Source: Limnoperna fortunei (lineage: Eukaryota > Mollusca > Bivalvia > Mytilida > Modiolidae). Taken from it: DNA of 64,000 bases. The notes under the pieces were generated by a model. The model was not told the DNA's origin. It worked only from the letters and a program-made list of their open reading frames with translations, and ran no database searches. This document shows positions 52,676-58,391 of this stretch, piece by piece (the stretch's first letter is position 1; every line of letters starts with the position of its first letter). Location of the stretch: assembly GCA_944474755.1 (NCBI GenBank), contig OX104118.1:88085860-88149859 (forward strand), given 5' to 3'. A program made the translations under genes and the position numbers.

Positions 52676-53386
52676 ATGAACCACGAATCTTTGATGGATC
52701 AGATCGAGCAGAGGGAGCGCATGATCAAGCTGGAACCTATCTTTTTGCTTAATCATATACTGCTGGAGTACGAATCTTGGGTGGAGCAGATCGAGCTGGA
52801 GTTAGGTAGACCACCAACCACCGTCGAGCTACAGATCATGCTGAAGAGTCCTTTGGGTGCCCCTGAGTTTAAGTGGGAGTTTGAGGATTACCTCAAGAAT
52901 AGGTGCGAGTGCCGAACGGAGATCGGAGACCCCAGCGATGTATACCCACTCTGCGGCTTCTGCCAGGACCTACCTACGGAACTCAGAGAGAGTCTCTGTC
53001 ATCCTCATGAAATGGTATGGTCACCGAACACAAAGTCATCTTACTGTATGAAGTGTGGAATGGAGCCAACGAGACCTATGTTCGATGAAGCAGATTTTGA
53101 TACACTGAATGCTCGTCGCCATAACGGGGTGAGAAACCCTGCCAGATCCCTCCAACCTCCATGTTCAGTCAAAACGGCCCGTGGACACCAATGCACATTC
53201 CCATGCCAGCCGGGTAGCGATAAATGCAGAAGGCACTTGAATCCTTCAAGGCACTTGAATCCTTCAAGGATCGACCCTTATCAGCTTCCTACACGCTGGC
53301 AGTCGATATTCAAACGCTCTCCAACGCTTAGGGGGCGTTCCGTCAAACGCTCTCGAACGCTTAGGGGCGTTCCGTCAAACGCTTAG
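52676..53386 (+). CDS. Cys-rich Polinton protein of unknown function
   Basis: I do not recognise this 236-residue protein. It has an acidic, helical N-terminus (EQRERMIKLEPIFLLNHILL), then CECRTE.., CGFCQDL, YCMKCGMEP, and then CSVKTARGHQCTFPCQPGSDKCRRH. The last motif (C-x9-C-x10-C-x2-H) strongly resembles the Cys/His motif in the polymerase N-terminal frame. The final 40 residues are encoded by a GCGTTC/GAACGC-rich repeat that extends past the stop, so the C-terminus may be recently altered. It lies between ATPase and the DUF8207-like gene on the same strand. Confidence 0.7.
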   Translation: MNHESLMDQIEQRERMIKLEPIFLLNHILLEYESWVEQIELELGRPPTTVELQIMLKSPLGAPEFKWEFEDYLKNRCECRTEIGDPSDVYPLCGFCQDLPTELRESLCHPHEMVWSPNTKSSYCMKCGMEPTRPMFDEADFDTLNARRHNGVRNPARSLQPPCSVKTARGHQCTFPCQPGSDKCRRHLNPSRHLNPSRIDPYQLPTRWQSIFKRSPTLRGRSVKRSRTLRGVPSNA

Positions 53387-53464
53387 GGGCGTTCCGTCAA
53401 ACGCTCTCGAACGCTTAGGGGGCGTTGGACCAAACGCTCGGGAGCGTTCAACAGCGATCAACGC
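53311..53464 (+). repeat. short GC-rich repeats with GAACGC/GCGTTC inverted pairs
   Basis: Five degenerate units (AAACGCTCTCGAACGCTTAG, then GGGCGTTCCGTC) of about 22-33 bp. Each unit can fold because AACGC and GCGTT pair within it. The block covers the 3' end of the upstream gene and the gap to the next start. It might be a transcription or replication feature, or a simple expansion. Confidence 0.7.
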
Positions 53465-53476
53465 TATAAATAAATG
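53465..53476 (+). promoter_or_regulatory. gene junction motif TATAAATAAATG
   Basis: Sits directly at the start codon at 53474, right after the GAACGC repeat block. Here there is no overlapping stop codon, so the motif is kept although no gene end requires it; this argues for a start-linked or promoter role. Confidence 0.65.
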
Positions 53477-54313
53477 ACATTCATTAAGACCACCGACCCC
53501 AAGCAACGTGAGGCGCTCGCTAGGGAATTGCAGGATCTCAAGCGAAGTATTCAGACTAGCAATATGCAGCATCGCCTCGACAATATCGGACTCGACCGCG
53601 ACCTCGCCAGGATGTTCAAGCCCGTGGTGGAAGCTCAAAAGGAAGCGGCCTCGCAGATCACTAAAACGATCGAGGAACTGCCTGCGCCGATGCCTGCGCT
53701 ACCTCCCCCAACCGATTTAGCCCATCCATTAGCCATTGAACCACCTCAAGACACCCGCCTAGGCCCCCGGGCGACTCAGTATCTGCAGCTCAGCATGACT
53801 CCAGCAGCCGACCATACCTTCGGATTGAGGGTAGAGGACGATACCATCATGATCGGAAGTCAGCCCGTCACCTTCGATGGAGATGATATCTTCGTCGCTG
53901 GCGTGCGCCACAAGGGAACCCCCGGTCTTTGGGAGCTCATTGTCAAGAAGCGCCCAGAATCGTTCGATCCCGAAGATTTGATGACCTATGGAGATATCCT
54001 GCGAACCTCGGGTGCCATGTACCAAGGAAACTCCGTTCTCTCGCGGACCCCCAAGTCGAGCCGAAGTTACAAATGGAAGGAGATCGTTTCTCATCTCTAC
54101 CGGCAAGACAGACATGGCTCCGGACTCCAAACGGTATTCTTACCGAAAGACCTCGATTCGTTGATAGATCGCCTCGAACTTTGCACCGCCGCCTATAAGG
54201 CTGGTAATAATGGGGTGCGCAACGAGATGGTGGCCATCCTCGATGCTATGAGGACGTTCGGTCACATCGACGACTCCTATTACAGAGAACTCCATCGCAG
54301 CCTTCTCCTATAA
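53474..54313 (+). CDS. DUF8207-like Polinton protein
   Basis: The 279-residue protein has a coiled-coil N-terminus (EALARELQDLKRSIQ), a Pro-rich linker (ELPAPMPALPPPTD), and a C-terminal domain with TFGLRVEDDTIMIGSQPVTF, DGDDIFVAGVRHKGTPGLWE and LIVKKRPESF, then RSYKWKEIVSHLYR. That IGxxxVxFDGDDIxVxGxxYxGTPGLWELI signature is one I associate with a domain (DUF8207 from memory) frequent in invertebrate Polintons. A structural or virion-linked role is likely from its position among capsid genes, but the function is unknown to me. Confidence 0.75.
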   Translation: MTFIKTTDPKQREALARELQDLKRSIQTSNMQHRLDNIGLDRDLARMFKPVVEAQKEAASQITKTIEELPAPMPALPPPTDLAHPLAIEPPQDTRLGPRATQYLQLSMTPAADHTFGLRVEDDTIMIGSQPVTFDGDDIFVAGVRHKGTPGLWELIVKKRPESFDPEDLMTYGDILRTSGAMYQGNSVLSRTPKSSRSYKWKEIVSHLYRQDRHGSGLQTVFLPKDLDSLIDRLELCTAAYKAGNNGVRNEMVAILDAMRTFGHIDDSYYRELHRSLLL

Positions 54314-54320
54314 ATAAATA
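54309..54320 (+). promoter_or_regulatory. gene junction motif TATAAATAAATA
   Basis: Overlaps the stop codon of the upstream gene (54311-54313) and lies 4 bases before the next ATG at 54325; the final G of the usual word is replaced. Confidence 0.6.
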
Positions 54321-54324
54321 TACG

Positions 54325-54726
54325 ATGCCATTGTTGATTAAGCACGGATATCGTCGAAAATACGTCGTCGGCGGGCGGGGGCTATTCGATACGGTCGCTA
54401 ACTTGGCCGGACGCATATTCACCTCCTCAGCCGCGAAGACCTTGGGAAGCAAGGCCATGAGCGCCGCCACCAATGCCGCCCTGAAAGGGGTTGAAAAGGG
54501 GGCCTCCAAAGCTGTGGACTATATGATCGATAAGGCGACCTCCAAACCTCGCAACCTCGTCAAGCCAAGTAACCCCACGATGACTCCCCATCAGCAAGCT
54601 CGGTTGAGCAATCTGATCTCGGGAAATAATTCCACGATGACCTCCCATCAGCAAGCCCGGCTGAACGATCTAATTTCTGGAAGTGGTATTGCCACAATTC
54701 ACGACTTCGTCCGCCGCTATAAATAA
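54325..54726 (+). CDS. small basic amphipathic virion-type protein
   Basis: 133 residues. A basic head (KHGYRRKYVVGGRG) precedes an Ala/Gly-rich amphipathic region (GLFDTVANLAGRIFTS, AAKTLGSKAMSAATNAALKG), then an almost exact duplication of a segment of about 22 residues (TMTPHQQARLSNLISG and TMTSHQQARLNDLISG). The first half resembles small adenovirus core/pVI-like proteins that interact with DNA or membranes. Located immediately before the putative major capsid gene. Function inferred from composition and context. Confidence 0.6.
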   Translation: MPLLIKHGYRRKYVVGGRGLFDTVANLAGRIFTSSAAKTLGSKAMSAATNAALKGVEKGASKAVDYMIDKATSKPRNLVKPSNPTMTPHQQARLSNLISGNNSTMTSHQQARLNDLISGSGIATIHDFVRRYK

Positions 54727-54727
54727 A
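54718..54727 (+). promoter_or_regulatory. gene junction motif TATAAATAAA
   Basis: Overlaps the TAA stop at 54724-54726; the next ATG is at 54735 after an additional ATATATC. Confidence 0.55.
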
Positions 54728-54734
54728 ATATATC

Positions 54735-55913
54735 ATGTCAAACATTCTCGACATCGTCGAACCCCTAGCTTTCGATGAAAGCCTCCAGGAATATCAAGTC
54801 CACGAATACGAACCTCAAGCCGGGGCTCAACTGAATAACGCCGGTGCTGAAATACGCATCAATATTGAGACCCAGGATCTCTTCCTTCATCCCGCTGAGA
54901 GTTACCTTTTGGTGGAAGGAAGGCTCCAGAAGAATGATGGGACCGCCTATGCCAATGCGGATCTCGTCTCGCTCGCCCACAACGGTATCATGTATCTGTT
55001 TCGAACCATCACTTACAGGCTCTCCGGTCAACAGATCGAGCACATCAACGACCCTGAGAACTCCGGTTTTGCAATTCGCCACGGGTATACCATCGTCAAA
55101 CCTGCCAACAAGGGGTCGTTCTCCTTCGCCATTCCCCTGAAGCACATCTTCGGCTTTGCGGACGACTACGATAAGATCGTGTACGGGTTCAAGCATGAAC
55201 TGTCTCTCGTGCGCGATTCGGATGCCAATGCCGTTCTGAGGGCTGCAGCCGTCAATGACCCGGCAAGAATCATCCTGAGTAAGATCTCCTGGTTCATTCC
55301 CCACGTCACCCCCTCCGATCAGGAGAAACTGCGGTTGTACAAGACCATCCAGAGCAAGGGTAAAATCGATTGCGGTTTCCGAATGCGACAGTGCGATTCC
55401 ATAGCCGTCCCGGAAACGTCTCAGTTCAACTGGCGGTTGACAGCCAAGAGCGGTCGAGAGAAACCCAGATACGTCATCGTGGCCTTTCAAACCGGCAAGA
55501 GCAACGACCAGACCCAAAATGCTGCCGTGTTCGACCACTGCCGCTTGCGAAACATCTACGTTACTCTCAACGCTGACCGCTACCCCGCCGTAGACTTTAA
55601 TGCAGGTTTCACCCAAAATCGGACCGCTAGACTCTATAAGAACGCGGCAGATTTCCGGAAGAATTACTACAACATGGATCCTCGCCACAGTAACTGCAAC
55701 ATAACACCCAACGACTACATCGACCTGTACCCACTGTTCGTCATCGACGTAAGTCATCAGTCCGAGCGGTTGAAAGAGTCTACGGTCGACATTCAGGTCC
55801 GCGCCGAATTCGAGCGTAACGTGCCAGCCAATACTCAAGCGTTCGCCCTCGTAATCTCTGATAGGATTCTTCAGTTCGAGTCCGACGGCCAGAAGATGAG
55901 CGTCGTATTCTAG
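54735..55913 (+). CDS. putative double jelly-roll major capsid protein
   Basis: The 392-residue protein begins ILDIVEPLAFDESLQEYQVH and continues with ETQDLFLHPAESYLLVEG, HNGIMYLFRTITYRLSGQQI, FAIPLKHIFGFADDYDKIVY, ISWFIPHVTPSDQEKLRLY and KPRYVIVAFQTGKSN. This is the conserved family in invertebrate Polintons often labelled F54H12.2-like. Its beta-rich composition and its position beside the penton-type gene fit a double jelly-roll capsid protein; I infer that identity and did not prove it by structure. Stop TAG 55911-55913. A long frame on the opposite strand is a shadow. Confidence 0.72.
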   Translation: MSNILDIVEPLAFDESLQEYQVHEYEPQAGAQLNNAGAEIRINIETQDLFLHPAESYLLVEGRLQKNDGTAYANADLVSLAHNGIMYLFRTITYRLSGQQIEHINDPENSGFAIRHGYTIVKPANKGSFSFAIPLKHIFGFADDYDKIVYGFKHELSLVRDSDANAVLRAAAVNDPARIILSKISWFIPHVTPSDQEKLRLYKTIQSKGKIDCGFRMRQCDSIAVPETSQFNWRLTAKSGREKPRYVIVAFQTGKSNDQTQNAAVFDHCRLRNIYVTLNADRYPAVDFNAGFTQNRTARLYKNAADFRKNYYNMDPRHSNCNITPNDYIDLYPLFVIDVSHQSERLKESTVDIQVRAEFERNVPANTQAFALVISDRILQFESDGQKMSVVF

Positions 55914-55925
55914 TATAAATAAATG
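55914..55925 (+). promoter_or_regulatory. gene junction motif TATAAATAAATG
   Basis: Follows the TAG stop of the capsid gene directly and includes the next start at 55923. Because TAG is used as the stop here, the motif is not needed to supply it. Confidence 0.68.
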
Positions 55926-56693
55926 GATCAATCCTTGCTACAGCGAATCATCGAGAACACTGCCCCTAAGCAGGGGTTTTCCTTCATTGTGTCCGACAAC
56001 CAAAGTCGGATTCTCACTCAATTCAGCCCACCCTTGAAACTGAGCGAGGGAAAAAGTTACGAGATGGCTTTGGTCAATCTGGAGACGTACTACTCTTTTC
56101 CCAATATCCATACGGGTAACAATTCCTTCCGCTACTCCGCGGACGGTGGTGCCAACTGGTTCCCCATCGCACTGAGTACCGGGTCCTATGGCATTGAAGA
56201 CATCAACAATGAGATTCAGCGGCAACTGCGTCTCAACGGTCACAAGACCAAGATCATTCTCGACGCCAACCGCTCGACGCTGAGAGCCACTCTAACCCTC
56301 GCCAGAGATTATCAAGTGGACTTCGACGTCGAAAACAGCATCAACACCGTGCTGGGCTTCGGGCGCAAGGTCTACGCTTATGACCGAGGCACGAACGGTT
56401 ACACGGAGGGTGATCTCATCGTCAACATCATCAGCATCAACAGCATTCTGGTGAATAGCGACATCATCCATGGAAGTTACGTGAACGGAACCCAGCAGTC
56501 CACCATCTACAGTTTCTTCCCCGACGTGGACCCAGGCATGAAGATCCTTCAGACCCCCCAAAATCTAGTGTACTTGCCCGTGACTTTGCGAACCATCAAT
56601 CGTATGGAGACTCATCTCACCGATCAGAACGGCACCCCCATCGATCTCAGGGGTGAGAATCTCACCATTCGTTTTCATCTTCGCGAAGTATAA
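55923..56693 (+). CDS. putative minor capsid (penton-type, single jelly-roll) protein
   Basis: 256 residues, with FSPPLKLSEGKSYEMALVNL, ETYYSFPNIHTGNNSFRYS, TGSYGIEDINNEIQRQL, VDFDVENSINTVLGFGR, IHGSYVNGTQQSTIYSFFPD and LTDQNGTPIDLRGENLTIR. This is the well-conserved Polinton minor capsid family (penton-like). The order MCP then penton matches other Polintons. It begins at ATG 55923 in the junction word and ends TAA 56691-56693. Confidence 0.85.
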   Translation: MDQSLLQRIIENTAPKQGFSFIVSDNQSRILTQFSPPLKLSEGKSYEMALVNLETYYSFPNIHTGNNSFRYSADGGANWFPIALSTGSYGIEDINNEIQRQLRLNGHKTKIILDANRSTLRATLTLARDYQVDFDVENSINTVLGFGRKVYAYDRGTNGYTEGDLIVNIISINSILVNSDIIHGSYVNGTQQSTIYSFFPDVDPGMKILQTPQNLVYLPVTLRTINRMETHLTDQNGTPIDLRGENLTIRFHLREV

Positions 56694-56700
56694 ATAAATG
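56689..56700 (+). promoter_or_regulatory. gene junction motif TATAAATAAATG
   Basis: The penton-type stop (56691-56693) and the next start (56698) both lie in the word. Confidence 0.65.
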
Positions 56701-57213
56701 AGTTACTCCGAATACAGTTTGAGCTTGACGAAAGGTCAGGCCGATAAGCTCCAGCGGGCTGTGAAGAAAGGCTGTCCGATCACCATTCGTTTGTCCCACG
56801 CGAACTTGCAAGGCGACCACAAGATGATGCTCACCACGCAGCAGATCCAAAAGATCTCCAAGCTCCTGCAGAAGGGTACCGGTGGTATGACTCTGAAGAT
56901 GAGCACCTCTCAATTGAAGGCGAACGTGCAGAAGGTAGGAGGTTTCCTACCCATGCTAGCCGGGCTAGCTGCGAGGGCTCTTCCCATGATCGCGAAGACC
57001 GTATTGCCCGCCCTAGGCATTGGAGCTTTGAGTGGGTTAGGTAATGCCGCCGTATCCAAAGCAGTCGGTTCGGGGTTGTACTTGAAACGCGGCGGATGTA
57101 TCTGCACCGTGCAACCGAGCGGGGATGGACTCTACCTGAAGCACTTTCTAAGGTGTTATTTCTACACTCCGATGGGCAGTCCTGCCCATCGGAGTGTAGA
57201 AATAACACCTTAG
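56698..57213 (+). CDS. pVI-like membrane-active virion-type protein
   Basis: 171 residues: an N-terminal basic domain (KGQADKLQRAVKKG, MMLTTQQIQKISKLLQKGTG) and then a long hydrophobic/amphipathic region, with GGFLPMLAGLAARALPMIAK and TVLPALGIGALSGLGNAAVS, ending SGDGLYL. This layout is typical of the small Polinton proteins compared with adenovirus pVI/pX. The last 23 residues are encoded by the left arm, loop and most of the right arm of a perfect hairpin (57144-57217), so the natural end was probably near SGDGLYLK and the tail is secondary. Confidence 0.7.
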   Translation: MSYSEYSLSLTKGQADKLQRAVKKGCPITIRLSHANLQGDHKMMLTTQQIQKISKLLQKGTGGMTLKMSTSQLKANVQKVGGFLPMLAGLAARALPMIAKTVLPALGIGALSGLGNAAVSKAVGSGLYLKRGGCICTVQPSGDGLYLKHFLRCYFYTPMGSPAHRSVEITP

Positions 57214-57217
57214 AAAG
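57144..57217. terminator. perfect 36-bp inverted repeat with 2-nt loop
   Basis: The left arm 57144-57179 and right arm 57182-57217 are exact complements (CTTTCTAAGG..GATGGGCAG) around TC. The pairing is perfect over all 36 bases and ends sharply. It sits at the end of the run of late-type genes, where the usual TATAAATAAATG junction is missing. It could be a terminator, a processing hairpin, or a recent foldback insertion. Confidence 0.85.
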
Positions 57218-57219
57218 AA

Positions 57220-57734
57220 GGAAAGATAGGGTAGATACAATTAACACTGAAACAGTAGGTTACAGTCTTGCCCAACTCCCCCCACCCGTATGCGAAGAGG
57301 AAGATTCTTACTCCAGGGAGGAGGTGGATGAAGATGAGGAAGAAGATTCCTACTCCAGTGAGGAGGAGGATGAAGAGGAGGAAGAATACTTCGAATACAG
57401 TGAAGAGGAAGACTTCTTCTGTGAAAGTGACTTCATAAGCGAATGCGTCTTTCAGGAAAAAGTGATGACGAAGCTAATCATGGAAGCCGGACTATGGGAG
57501 GACCTGCCCACCTGGGTAATCTTTAGGATAATGGAGGTGGATGAATGGTGGGACGAAGGAATAAGAGAATACATCCTCACCCTGAAAAACGTAAAAGGAA
57601 AGACATACAAAGTCTGGGCACCCCACGAGCTCAACAATGACTATATGCATGACTTGAAAGGAATGTTCATTCGGAGCACGGGATACAAGCTGAGCAGTCA
57701 ATATTATGTCTCATACGATCTGGTGAGGAAATGA
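57220..57734 (+). CDS. acidic protein, plus-strand member of a convergent paralogue pair
   Basis: The frame is open from 57096 but its first part reads through the hairpin, and no ATG follows until within the conserved domain, so the start is uncertain. The protein has a Glu/Asp/Ser-rich stretch (EEEDSYSSEEEDEEEEEYFE), then SDFISECVFQEKV, WEDLPTWVIFRIMEV, ILTLKNVKGKTYKVWAP, FIRSTGYKLSSQYYVSYDLV and RK at the C-terminus. The C-terminal domain matches the minus-strand neighbour at 57831-58220. The compact beta-rich pattern recalls OB-fold or DNA-binding modules, but that is a guess. Confidence 0.62.
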
Positions 57735-57830
57735 GGTGTGAAATGAAGGGTGCAAAAAAAAAATTTCTCGATCTAAACGGATCGGGAAATTTTGCGTTCC
57801 CCACCCCCCAAGAGATTGGTTTTGCACCCC
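57735..57830. terminator. convergent intergenic hairpin region
   Basis: AAATTTCTCGATC (57761-57773) pairs with GATCGGGAAATTT (57780-57792), 12 of 13 positions, around TAAACG; an A10 run precedes it. Outside lies a longer inverted match because the two convergent genes end with almost the same DNA. The hairpin plus A/T runs would suit a bidirectional 3' end. Confidence 0.6.
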
Positions 57831-58220
57831 TCATTTCCTCACCAGATCGTATGAGAGGTACTGTTGCTTGGACTTCTTGCTCAACTTGAATCCCGTGCTG
57901 CGAACGAAAGCTCCTTCCAAGGGAGTCGTCTCTTTGCTGAGCGTGGGGCAAGCCCATACTTTGGATGTCTCTCCTTCTCTGTCTTTCAGGGTAAGGATTT
58001 TGCATTTCCCATACTTACCATCCACTTCAATCACCTCCATGATTTTATAGATCACTCCGATGGTTAAGTCCTTCCATTTGATGGCTTCCTGATTCTGGTC
58101 CTGCACCTTTTCCTGAAAGGCACCTTCACTGATGAAGTCATCTTCCTTGTCTTGGGGCTGGGGCGTGTTGATGAAAGCAGTGTGTTCCACACTCATTCTT
58201 GTATTTACCTTGTCACACAC
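57831..58220 (-). CDS. minus-strand paralogue of the right-end pair
   Basis: 129 residues starting MCDKVNTRMS. After an N-terminal acidic stretch (DKEDDFISEGAFQEKV) it has WKDLTIGVIYKIMEV, ILTLKDREGETSKVWACP, FVRSTGFKLSKKSKQQYLSY and DLVRK. The neighbour on the plus strand carries the same blocks. The shared C-terminal DNA suggests either an inverted duplication or ongoing gene conversion. It lies just inside the right TIR. I cannot assign a function; a nucleic-acid-binding role is possible. Confidence 0.72.
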   Translation of the reverse strand: MCDKVNTRMSVEHTAFINTPQPQDKEDDFISEGAFQEKVQDQNQEAIKWKDLTIGVIYKIMEVIEVDGKYGKCKILTLKDREGETSKVWACPTLSKETTPLEGAFVRSTGFKLSKKSKQQYLSYDLVRK

Positions 58221-58262
58221 TTGTCTTTAAGGTGTTCTAACTATCTTCAGGGGCGACTTGTC

Positions 58263-58385
58263 TGCCATGCTTGTATTTACCCCATAGTTAATAGGAACCC
58301 CTCCCCGTTTGCATTTTTTGGTCCGGATCGGCATTTCCAAGCAGGATTTCCCCTAGTGCGGCAGAACTCTCATTTCCCTACTACT
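58263..58385 (-). repeat. Polinton right TIR
   Basis: The complement of 45131-45249 with one substitution and one 4-bp indel. Ends CATTTCCCTACTACT. Confidence 0.95.
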
Positions 58386-58391
58386 TAGGTT
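58386..58391. repeat. right 6-bp target-site duplication
   Basis: TAGGTT, identical to 45125-45130. Joining the flanks restores a normal satellite unit (..CAGTAT(A)TAGGTT GTTAGTTC..), so the empty site is reconstructable from the window. Confidence 0.95.

Larger units (their letters stand above)
45131..58385 (+). mobile_element. Polinton/Maverick element, 13,255 bp
   Basis: The element has TIRs of about 120 bp beginning AG, a perfect TAGGTT duplication, and a gene set that includes protein-primed PolB, retroviral-type integrase, adenain-like protease, FtsK/HerA-type ATPase and jelly-roll capsid-type proteins. It is visibly GC-richer than the flanking DNA and has no introns that I can see. 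The TIRs differ by one substitution and one 4-bp indel over the aligned length, which suggests a recent insertion. Three frame breaks at homopolymers are described separately. Confidence 0.97.

Noticed and set aside
54765..55931. 388-codon open frame on the minus strand opposite the capsid gene
   Set aside because: It mirrors the coding strand of a well-recognised Polinton protein, has no domain of its own, and arises from the GC-rich codon use of the capsid gene.
57096..57219. N-terminal part of the 57096-57734 frame as authentic protein
   Set aside because: It overlaps the pVI-like gene in another frame and reads through the perfect hairpin; the paralogue on the minus strand has no counterpart for it.
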